This document shows positions 26,901 to 39,600 of a stretch of 64,000 bases of DNA, one piece after another (the first letter of the stretch is position 1; the number at the start of each line of letters is the position of its first letter). Where the stretch lies: assembly GCA_028673005.1 (NCBI GenBank), contig CM054118.1, positions 58,039,338 through 58,103,337 on the forward strand. The letters are read 5' to 3'. The notes under the pieces were generated by a model. That model searched no databases and was not told the origin of the DNA. It saw nothing but the letters and a program-made list of their open reading frames with translations. Origin of the DNA: Tanypteryx hageni. Lineage: Eukaryota > Arthropoda > Insecta > Odonata > Petaluridae. A program made the translations under genes and the position numbers.

Positions 26901-29900
26901 TCACATCACGACATATCACAAAACACCTCGATTTACTAACTCTTGCTTTAATGGGAGTGTGAATTAATATAAGATCAGACTCCAACAATGTAAACATGTA
27001 AATACATTGCCCAAATACGATGAAAAACTAAACTTAAAACGTAACGGGAGTGAGAATAAAAGATCTGACTCCAACAATGTAAATGTGGAAATAATTTGAC
27101 TCCCTGCCCACGATCATATATAATCCACCCCATGGTTAATCGGGCCCCGGGTTATCGGAATATATTTTGCACTATATTGAAATTGCATTACACACATGTG
27201 GGCTAAACAAGGCATACTTATATAATTGGGTATTTATTTCTTCATACATTAATGTCTACTAACCAAGATATACATTCATGCATACTGACTCATATACATT
27301 TTTACTTCCTTGTTTCACCAAAAAAAATTAACTTATTACATACTTTAGTCGTTAAAAGTTTCCAGCATACATAAAAACTGAAATTTAATCATTCACATAC
27401 TGTGTAATGACTCGAACATTAAAATACTAACCAATTCTATATTACCCTGTATTAGTAGCTTTATTTAAAGCATGCACTTTAGTTAATGGCATTAATAGGT
27501 CTCAACAATATGAACATTGGAAAATTTAATCCTATATTATTTTTATTAACACAATTTCAGAAATTTTATTTCAAAATAATTTATTCTTTTCTAACAAACT
27601 TTTTGAACTATAGCAAATAAGAAAGCCATAACGTAACCGAGATGCATTGTCAAAACATTCTGCGACATCGAGAATTTTTTTGATAATGGCAATAGTAATA
27701 AAATATATGAAAACCTTAGTTATGCTGAACTTGACATGATGAATTTTTTATCAAAACTGATCAACAGCTAAATTCTAAATTTTTTACATATACATAGTAA
27801 ATGACTAGGTTTTTATGAAAAATTTATAATTCTATCATCTCAAAATACAGTTCTGACAACTTTCATGAATCGAAAAACAACCCATAATACTATTCCTTTG
27901 AGCTGATCATGTATTGAATCGCAAAGCTTAAAAATCTGAGAAAAATAACATTAACTGGACAAAGACAATAAACTGAATTAGCACTACCATGTTTTGAAAT
28001 TATATGGAAAATTTGTCATATTAATTGCGATTATGTTTTCTTGCATTTGTAACTAAGAGACTATCGCCAAAAATGATGAAGGAATTTATCAGAAATTATG
28101 ACATAAAAACCTTATTTCATGATTATGTTATCATCAGCATTACACAATCACTGACATTATGGCATTTACTCTATGATAATGCAGACTCATGAAAGTTTTG
28201 TTTAAATTTTTGTAATAAATTAAAAGAGCTTAATTAAATCTTGTTAACATATATATAAAATTATAATATAACATAATCAGAAGTGTAAAATATTCACGGC
28301 TTAAAATTTTAATAGCTGTTTATATAAAAAAGACTGAACTAACAGAATTTTTCTTTATGTTTACCTGACATAAACAAAGCTCAAATTTATACTGAGAATG
28401 TATTCCAGTTTTCCTTATTTTAATTCCACCTTCAGTTTACATCAACTATAAAGTTAAGTAACATGCCTTTAATTTCTTCATTCTTATCATAAAGTATGTT
28501 TCCCTTATCAATCATACCTAAGATCAATAGATTATGATCCATATCATCACTTTTTTCAAACTTGAGTTTACTAAAATGAAGCTTTGCTTGAGATACAGAA
28601 CCGCTTGTAGAACATGTTTATTTTTATACTGATAACTATGGCTAGAGTTATCCAAACCCCTTTCATTTTGGTAATTTCTTCATGCTGAAATCTATCAACA
28701 GCTTATAATGATCCCCTTATTTACCTGTCCCTTCCTGCCACTCATGTTCAGTAAACGAATTTAATTACAATACTAATAGATGTACACTAAGGCCCCGGTT
28801 TGCGTTGACTCGATTTGAGTTGTTTCTCAGTTGCGTCGTTTAGATAACGATACCTAAAAATCTGTTTTGCATCGTTGAAACTTGCAGTTGCATCATTTTC
28901 TACCCGGATTGCCCCATTCCAAAACAGAGGATTGTTTTGCCTCCTATAAGTGATGAACATGTGATTCAGGAGTTGAGTTGGGAGGGACTAGGCATAAAAA
29001 ATAAAAGAATGATTTTCGCGATCGTTCGGAATGGAAGATATTTTTTAGAAAAAGATATGCTTCACACTGAAATAACACAGATGCAATGAGTGTCAAAGAT
29101 GTTCACGATTCTGCATTAGAGTAGAATGGGATCCCCGGAAATAATCTCAGCCTATAATTCATTTGTATTCCACAATTGCTTTAAATCGAGATACAAACCC
29201 AGGACCTGTGAAAAAGTGGCACAATAAGAGCAATGTTTTACTTTTGCCACAAAGAGATATCAAATCCAAACAAGTAAATGGCTGGAAATCCGCACTTAAT
29301 GCTGCTCACCTATTTCGATGTTGTTCCTGTAATTCCTACGAGTTTGAGATTTTCACTTCATAGATGCAATTGTGGGAACTGTTTAAACATCCACCTTACT
29401 GCACAACTTGCTGACCATCTACGGACTTTATTACAAATATAAAATTAAATTTCTCCTTAAATTTGTTGTGTGCAAATGAAGACTATTTTTTTACCTTTTA
29501 TAAATGATTGCCCAAATTCTCAAGCACCTCATTAACTTTTCATTTTAAAGGCACATTGAAATGGAGATTATCATGTAATAATTTTCAGCTTGTATTTAAA
29601 GAACTGATGACTTTTACAAAGCTGAAAAGTCAGAACCCGAGTGTCTATCATTGTCAGAATAGCAAAAATCTCAACAATTAAAGGATTTCTAATGGCAAAT
29701 AGCATTTCGATTTGCATCGTTTCGCTTTGCATTGTGTTTTCCAAGAATGTGACCCCAACACCTTGGTGTATAATAATTTAACTTTGTTAAAACGACCATA
29801 GAAATGAATTCTGGTTGACAAATATACACATTACTTTTCACTGAATTAGTAAAAATTATTGCTAGTTGTCTCTTTGTTATGAGATCATGTTTGTCTCTCT

Positions 29901-32900
29901 TAGAAATATAACATAGTAGTCCGAAATCTTCAACTCATCTTTCACCATCAATTCTACAGAAAATGTATACTGGATTTCTTAGCTCCTATCCTTATCTAAT
30001 AACTTTCTATCCTTCGCCTTTATATATATATTGGAGGTATTGCAACATGATAAATCTGATATTCATGAAATTAATAGAAAAATAATGTTAAGAAAGATTT
30101 TATATATTTGCTTTTCAAAAACTTTCAAGTATATTATAAAATCAAAAAGATATCACTTAGTAATTTCATAAACCAACACAATAGCACCTTTATACAAACT
30201 ATGGGCTGAATGAGATACTAATGGAATGCTATTACTGTAAAACAAAGATTGTTTATTTGTTTTTCTGGCTAATCAACCTCTTGGATTATTGCAGCCTAAG
30301 AAAACAAAGATGTCTGATAAATTCACCGACATTCATTTTGAAGTAAATAAAATACGAGGGCTGTAAAAATAAAAAATTCAAGGCCAGCTAAAGAATTTCC
30401 CAAGTTGCACCTTTACTTTGAATACTACTACAAGAAATTAGCATAAAATAGTTTAGATACTTGACAATGAAAAATAATGTAAAAACAATGCCAGCAAATT
30501 TTAAAGTTATATATAAATTTAAGGACCAAAACTGCTTTAAACAAGTATTTTAAAAAAAGATTACAATGCTTATGACAACTACACAATCTAAAATAGGATT
30601 ATCTTTCCTGGAACAATAAAGCAATCAAACATATCTTTTCTGTTGGTAAAGCTCCAATACACTTGCTTATCACTTTGGGAGATAACATCTAATTTATTTG
30701 GAGATTAGATATTGAAACATATTGAGTCAATCTGAATGAGATCAAACAACAAATCAAAGAAAGCTAAGAGAAAACTACAACAAACATACAAGTATGACAA
30801 AAATGATATTTTCTCCAACATTACCTGAAAGCAGTCAAACAGATGGTCCAGTTGCTCTGGTGAAAAATCCCATGCAAGTTTGGCCAAAAGATCGTGGACA
30901 TTTTTCACAATTGCTTCGTGTTTGCCAACCTGAGCGGCCCAAACATCATCTAAGTCACTGAGAGTAAGAGCACGCTCTTTTATCACAAAGCGCAGTATTT
31001 TTTCCAACTTGTCCACGTACTGGGGCTGATGTAAGGAATCTCTTAGGACAATCTGAAGTACCTTGTTCTCCTTTATCCAAGCCTTACCATGAAATAAGAA
31101 AAATACATAAGACCAATCCATAAAACCTATAAACAAAAAAGAACAAATATGGTTTGCAAAAGACTGACCTCATCTGAGAAGCTTAAGGAATTCTGGGCTT
31201 AAAAACTAGTAATCTCAAATACCTTACAATGTAAAAACAAATGTATGATTTTATCTTTATGATGTTGAGCAAAACTTCACCTTCACAACCTCAAACTAAT
31301 TAATGCTTCCAAAATTAGTTACATTTTAATAAACTGAACTGCTAAACAAGGGGTTAAAAATTCAAAGAATGCTGCATATTTAAAAATTGCTCGTATAGTT
31401 TCTGACAAAAAGTATGATAATATGATTTCTATGCTCTTTGAATGTTTTAATTTTGTAAAAACTTTAATTTAAACATATTAAAAAGTAATTCAAATCATTA
31501 GAAAAAATCAATTTATTATAAAACGTCCTCAACAAATTAAAATGTACATCCTAGTTAAACATACTGAATTGAGCTCATTTTTAATCCTGCATATTAACAT
31601 AATATTAATCAATGATAAAAGCTATTGGAATTTTTTTATTAAAACAGTTGAATTCCAGCAATTGTTTGAGGTTAAAAATGATGGACTTTAAAGTTGTATA
31701 ACATCATTAGCAAATTCTACAAAGAAACATGTTCATGATTTATTTAATAAGTAGTAATTGATAAAAAACAAGAAAAGGCAAAAGGAAAAGAGGAGAACTT
31801 AAAGACTGTTAAGTGCTAAAACTTAAACCACATAAATTCTTATATCTCTAATCTCTAAGGAAACTATTAGATATGATGGAATGGATGACTCACCGCCATG
31901 CGCTCTGCTGTCAACCACTCCTCCTCCTCCACTCCAGAGTGACGTGTGTAATAAGACACACCAGCTATAACTTTATTAACCTCATTTAATGCATTCATTT
32001 TACCATTGAAGGAAGAAATTTGCAGTAACCTACAACAAAAAATGACATTTTCATAAAAAATATCACAAGAGTTGAATAAAGAAGTTAAAATTAATTCCAT
32101 TTTATTTGAGAAATATGCATTTTAATTTTACAAATAACATTTTGAAAACCTATGGTAAAGCATTTGATTTAAAGTAAATTCTTAAAGGAATTCGAATAAA
32201 TACATAAGCTACAAATATCTCCAAAATATAACAAGATCAATAATTACCTGAGTATCATTTTAAGCCTAAATATTTCTAAATTTTTAACAGTCTCTTGTTG
32301 ATTAGGTACCCTTGATACTAATGATTTGCAGGCCTTGATTATTGCCGAAATGGCATCATTTTTTGATTCATTTTTTGCTTCCTTTTTTAGTTCATCATCC
32401 GTAAGATTATCTAAAATTACTGGCACCATTTCCTAAAAACAAAATTAAACATAATTAAGTATATTTCAAATTCAATATAATGATATTAATTACATCAGGA
32501 AGAATTCTGTACTTACAATAATAGGCATTAGGTACTTTTCTATAGTGGGTACAGTCAACATTTCATAACAGAGCCCAAATGGTCGGATAAGAGCATAAAT
32601 CACAGGCACAGTGAGATTTTTTCCACTTTGGAACCTTTCTAGTAATATCTGGAAACCTCCCAAGTTACCAAACCTAAAATAAAGATGAACTAGGTAAAAA
32701 ATGATGCTTAAGTAATTTCATGATACAGTAGACCCTCAATTCTAAGGACTATGTGGGGAGAAGGATTATATCAATGCTATGTAATCATAAGTTTCCCATT
32801 TACAAGTAGTGGATTCGTTGCTATGGCAGTTTTATTTCCCATTGTAAAAAATAGAAAATTTTCCCTCTTTTTTGGATTAAAAACAATTTTTCGCTCATTT

Positions 32901-33558
32901 GACATGGATTTGAATTCTGTTTTTAAAAAATATTAACCTCAGCAGAGCTGGATTAAGAGTTCGGGGGGCCCTAGGCCAGGGTTCAGTGCAGGGCCCCAGT
33001 GAACTGGAAAACGTGGGACGGGGTAGGTATGAATTAGGTACTTTCTTATTTATGTAACGCTAAAACGACTTTGTATAACACATTTATTTTTATTATTATA
33101 GCAAGTAGGGGGGTATGCTGGTTTCCCGTGGTACAGAAGTGGTTTTCGTCAAATTCGACCTAGTATACTAATATGTATGTTTTGAAACCAGAAAATTATT
33201 TTTCCTTATATAGTGGTAGCTGTGCTTTTTTGATTTGTTCTAAACATATTCATTTCATTTTCCCATTCTATACCTGGTTGAAATATGCTATTTTGGTTAT
33301 TTATTTATATGAAGATTATGCAGACTTCTCTAGAAATACATGTAAAAGAAATATTATTTTACTTTTTATTATGGTAGCCCTGCTCTTAAGCTCCGCTTTT
33401 AACATCTTGATTTCATTATGGTATGTTGTACAAATCTTATATATAAAATTTAGTTGACATCCGTTCAGTCAATTCCTTCCAAATCCATAATTACTCAAAG
33501 TTTAATTTGTAATTGTGGCACCCCTGTTTAGTTGGTCCGTACCAAATATTCTATTATG

Positions 33559-33630
<72 letters not shown>

Positions 33631-36600
33631 TTATAAATATTATAATTTGGTTAAAATTGATGCGGACAGTTCAACACAAACCTGTAAAAAGAAATTTTTT
33701 ATTACTTTTATTGTGGCAGCCCTGCTTTCTATATCTACACTAAAAATCTTGATTTTGTTTTTTATGTTACACAACTGTTTCATACCAAGTTTTGTTGAAA
33801 TCAGTTTGGTTAATTCCTTCCAAAAGCATAATTACCAAAAAGGTTTATTTTGCAATTGTCATTTTGCTATTACCACTTCACTGGTAAAGAATGTCTAAAA
33901 ATATAGTTAATATTTTTATTTGCAAGAAAATTATAATACTAAAATTTTGTGATATGAACCACCCAACTTATATGACAAAAATTGAAGTTCCTTATGTCAC
34001 ATCAAGTTTCCAAGTCTAGGCTAAATCTCAAAAGGTTAAGCTTTTACATTAATTTTCAAACAATCATTGTTCTTCAAGCGTGTTTTTGTGTTTCAATGCA
34101 CTGAAAACACCAAGGACAACAATGCCAGTAATCTTGGTAACCTCCTTTTGAAATGTGGAAAAAATTGAAAAAAATTCTACTACAATCTTAAAATTCGAGC
34201 GAATTCGAGTTAGTGCAAATTCTGTAACATTTAAAAATGTTACATGCTAATCAAATGAAGTACATCTGGAATCGAAGCAACAAACTTGAGAAAAAAATGA
34301 ACACCCATTGCACCCTCATGGAAGTCCGCGTTTTCCAACCATACCACATTTAAAGGGGTATTTCTTCCATTTTCACAAAACTACGTGCATTTGAAAATAT
34401 TACTCTTCCTTAGTTACTGCTAACAGTTGGTGGTGACTAATAATTAGAACCAATCAAACTGAGCAGCAAACACATTATCTTTCTGGAGTCTGGAGGCCAT
34501 AGGGATCCCGCTGCTAGGCAAGCCCTGCACCTGCCTCACGCAGGGTCCCTTAAAGCAGTGGTTCTCAAACTTTCAATTGTCGCGGCTCCCTTGAATATCA
34601 TGTGGCCCCCTTTGAACCGTAAATATTAAAAATAAGAAACTTAGTTGCAAATTTCTTCATTTTATGTAACTATTAAAATCTTTTATTACATCATATTTCC
34701 TAAAATTCTCTGATAAAATTTTATTATCTGTGGAAAAGTTATTTTTTGACACTTCACCTTGCTTCCAAAATAATGTTGCGGCCCCCTAGGGGGCCACGGC
34801 CCACAGTTTGAGAAACACTGCCTTAAAGCACGGGGTCCTAGGCCATGGTCTATGCCTTAAACCTTTCAGACCTGGTATACATTAATTTTGAATGTACTTT
34901 TCAAATATTCTTTCACATTATATTTTATTGAAAACTTGTTGAGCACTTAGTGTGACGTCTAATTCATCCATTATTGGCACTTTTACTGCCATCTCCTGGA
35001 GACTATGGCAGAGACCAGCCGGCAAGATTCCTACCTCCATCTAACTACAATTTTCGTATCGTTTATTATTCCTCCAAAGTGAACAATTCTATTGAGTATT
35101 TCTCTTGTATAATTCTCTTATGTATTATTGTGATTCCAATATATTTGTAAGCATTTCTCCTGTCACGTAACTAATGTGTTAAATTCGATTGTCTTGGATC
35201 AGCACCAGTGTTATTTTAATGGGTCGTATCGTTTGTTTAAATCTTAAGTTTCTTGTGAATTACAAGAGAGTAATGTGAATGGGACAGTTCATCTCAAGAC
35301 GAAGCAAACTGAATACATAAGCTATTTTAAAAAAATCTCCCTCTCTATATATACAGATGTTGTTTTCTTTCAGGCATAAAATCTTGATCAATTTGATACA
35401 ACGCACCAAGGCATTTTGATTGATTTTTCAAACAAGTAACATGTCACACAAAGTGGATTCAACTTGATGATCAAGATAATCACTCTATGAATAAAACAGA
35501 TGCTACAAAGCAGACTCCTTCAGAGGCAATTTGCTGATTGTTGATTTGGAAGAGTCATCTTGATCATCAGTTATCTCCCGACTGTAAGACGAGGTCAATA
35601 ATTCATTGTTGTTACCATTCCCTTTCCAATTAATGTTGCATGCAGATTGAAAAATTTAATGAAGAACCTTAGGAAAGCTTATCCATTAAAATTAATGTGG
35701 CATGTGGATTGAAAAATTTAATTAAGAAAGTAGGAAAGATTATCCATTAAAACAATCTCAAAAGCACATAAAATAACAAACTTGAATAATTTCCTCGTAG
35801 AAAAGATCAACCAGACAAAAAAAGGTTTAGCAGTTAGTTAATATAAAAACATCTAAAACAGAGAGAAAGAGTAAATAATTATGCAAAATCTTGCTGTTTG
35901 CCATCATAACGATTCCAGCCTTAAAGATTCATTTACTTAAATAAAAAACTTCTGAGTAACTTTTTTACAATTTCATTCTCAAGCAAAATACTAATTATTT
36001 CCAAAAATAAATATTTTAGAAACTATTACTCATCATTTCACTGAATTTCAAGCATTTGGAAATGCTCTATGACGACTTTTACTCAACAATGAGAAACGAT
36101 AAAATTTTGTTGAATACTTCGTCATGTCCTAATCTCTTTAAGATTTATAGCACGGCTAATTCATTAAATAATTCCAATTACAGATGATTCTAAATAACTG
36201 TTGAAAAACGATTTCTCATTTTCAAACTTAGACCCAATTAATTAAATGGATAAATCTAAAGTTTATTTTAGACATACAAGAAATAGTAGGGAGATTAATT
36301 TGTACACATTTTTCTTTCTCAAACTACTGTATTTACCCAAATACAAGATGATCCCGAATCTAAGACTGTCAATACTGAAAAAAGATTTTGACCTAATTTC
36401 TCACCAAATATATTCATTCATTATAGATGTACTGGTTTGTTCATTAATTGAATTGGTTTATTATAAATTTTTGTTTGGGGAAAGAAAAAACAATTTTTTA
36501 AATATCAATAAAAAAATTAATTGCATTGATTGAAATCTGGATCATAAGTTTGTAATGAAAATTTTCAGTAGATACAATTAACTTGTTTCAGTTGTTTAAA

Positions 36601-39600
36601 TATGACAAATGACTGACCTAGAAACTAAAAATATTTTCTCAAATTTTCTTTTATGCACATATTGAAGATGCTAGCAAATCAGCTGAGTTAGAAGGTACCA
36701 CAAGTAGAGAAAATCAATTTCACAATACATATAAAATTTATTTATACACAAACCATGTGCCCATTTGAAATTTTAATGCCCAATAATGTATAAAAATTAT
36801 TATAATCACCTATTTATCAAGTCAACAAGCCATCCTTTTGGGCCTCGGCTATCAAGTGAGGGTCTTGCAAACATGTCCTCATCTCGAATGGGCATACCAG
36901 TAGGAGCTGTCACAGATGGCCGTGCAACATTAAAGGTATGGAACCTAAAAAAAGAAACAAAGAACTATAGAACAGAGCAACAAACTCTAGCCAAAGGCTC
37001 TAATCACATTTATTAAAAAATTTCAATTTCTCGCTAATATAAATCATATTCAATAAGTCCAGATTGATTAGATTTTAAAAAGAAAATCAGCTCACTTGGA
37101 TAAATAGTTTCAGATTAATTTAAATAAAGGCAAGAACAATTGTGGTTCACAAGATACATACACACAAACTAAAAACTAAATAAGCACTTTTGCTAATAAA
37201 AGAGAACCTACAAACAAATAGTTATCCTAGATCTCTTTTCCCAAAAATAAAGATATTCCAACAAAAATATAAAAACCTGCACATTATTTGTTGAGAACAG
37301 CTGCTTTGCAGCCAAAACATACATCTGGCTTTTACTATCTATTAATAGCCATTAAAGCTATTTCTATCCTGAATTTATACCACAATAGATATTTATCACA
37401 ATATCCCTTTTTATGTGTCAGACAAACTTGGTTAATAAAAGATGTAAATAGTTTTCAATACATAATATTGTTCAAGAACAAGCACTTCAAAATACTTGTC
37501 CCAAGTATCTCAAATAGCCACAAAGTTGTGGCTAATGGAGATACCCAAGACAAGTATTTTTTAAGTGCTTGTTCTTGAATTTTTTCAGCCTTATGATGAG
37601 GTTGATAATTCCCGGTTGACATAATCAAGTAATGAAAGTAATTCAATGTACAATTTTTGCATTGCATTAAAATAAAGTCCTAATTTTAATCAGATATGAA
37701 AATATGGATTAATATAGGGATCTCAAACAATATCTCAACTCTAGCATAAAGAGAAGTTATACAACATACCCTCTAATTGCTTCATCATCTTATTGAAATC
37801 AATTGACACTTGAAATTTAATATGACGAATTCTCTGTGATAACTTTTACTTCAAATAAACAAAATACATCTTAAATGGAAGCTCATTTAAATGATTTGAA
37901 TAGAAAAACTTCAAGCAATATCTAAATTCACATCCTTCTACATTTAAATTGCCTGTCATGATTTCTTTTATCTACCTATTTGTTTCATTTCAGTGAGTAA
38001 TGTTATTAAAGATCACTATCTGCTGACAGCTGTCAAAATTGCACCAACTGGCAATTCATATATGCTAATAAGGAAACATGTCCAATCACAAACAATTATG
38101 AATATGACACACTAAATACATAACAATGTGGTACAAATCCATCTACTTAGCTTAGTTTCAACAGATAATCAAGTCACTCACTTATTGCTTGGGTTGAACA
38201 CCATCGCTAGAAGGTCAAGAAGTGGAAACCAATCCTGGTTGAGTTTCACTACACAAAGTTCAACGAGTCGTTCACAGTTTTGGTTGATGCATTGGTGTAT
38301 GTTGAATTTCCAGCTGTTGACTGCCTCATCAGTTAAGATCTTTGTAAAGGATACAGTAAGGCCTTCACGAAAAAATCGCTGACAAGCTTCACTTCTAACA
38401 TCTAAACCTGTAAAAAGACACCCACATTATTAATATGTAACTGAGAATCTCAAGAATAAACACTACATTATTAAAAAATGAAAACTAAGTATGTACTTAT
38501 CTTGAATATCTTTAATAGCCATAACAAGGTTAGGAATAAAAATGATCATTTTGACTAAACTGCAGTCATCTTCAGGAAAAGTAGAGTCTAAACTAGTCTT
38601 TTTAGTCTACTTACAATGAATCACCACTAAATATGGCTGCATTGTAGTTGTAATGCACATCTGGCTTTTCATGAACTTGCTATGGTTATTAGAATTATCT
38701 AAATACTTCTTTTATCAATTTTTGATACTTAGTGTTTATTATTGAACTTGTTTTCAGTAAAAATATGACCTCAATAATTCTCTAATGAATTATTGTGGGA
38801 TTCAACTAAAAATCCTACCATAAAACAATGAGCAATCACTAACCTTTTCGACATAGGTCAATTGATGCTTGGAGTAAAACTTCCAACTCCTGGTCGGGGA
38901 GAACTGGAACTACCCAACGAGCATTTGAAATTTTCTCTTCCAACATGGCTAGTTTAGCATGAGGAAAATCTGGCTCCCCAACCTCTCCATCTTCCACCTC
39001 CATAGTCACACCACTACTCACTCCCGACTCAGATTCATTTCCAACAATGCCAGAACTTTCAGGCAGTATACTACTACTGCCACTCTGAAAATAAGAATAT
39101 ACCTACTCAATTTTCATAGACCCTACACTGATCTCAAAATGACTAAATTTTGTGGATATAAAACGCTACCATAAAATTCATACCTCAAAAGAAACATGCA
39201 AACAATTCAAATTAATTTTACATAAACAATTCCAAAACGAAATACAAATATAAGATTACTACTTAAAAACGTTATTTATGTAACGTTCAAGGAATTCCAA
39301 CTAATGAAATCCCCAGTATACGTTACACAAATAAACTGCACATAATTATTTTAATTGAAACAACGCTATTGCGAACTTTCTTGACATAAAAACGATCAAA
39401 ACTCGAGTCTAATGATTCGTTTATCATTACAAATGCCTTCGAAGGATAATATTACAATCAACTGTATACGTGCCTTTATATAATTATCCATAATTTTAGA
39501 AAGAGGATGTAATACTACCAGCTTTTGCAAGTGATTTTTAATGCTACAAAAATCTTATACGTATACTAAATTACTAACCTGAGTGTTTTGCGTTGTTGTT

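Larger units (their letters stand above)
32945..34875. mobile_element. Probable hAT-like element with nested insertion
   Basis: The left part reads GGATTAAG then GGGGGGCCCTAGGCC; the right part, reversed, reads GGTTTAAGG then CCATGGCCTAGGACCCCG. These ends resemble the element at 59425-60164 (CAGGCCCGGATTAAG ... GGGCCCTAGGC). No matching target duplication is visible, so limits are approximate. It contains internal direct repeats, a (TA)n run and the element at 34556-34820. Confidence 0.45.

Noticed and set aside
33513..33898. Open frames reading alternating Ile-Tyr over about 20 residues
   Set aside because: They are translations of the (TA)n microsatellite.
38128..38382. Plus-strand open frame of 84 codons
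   Set aside because: Antisense shadow of USP9X exon 3.
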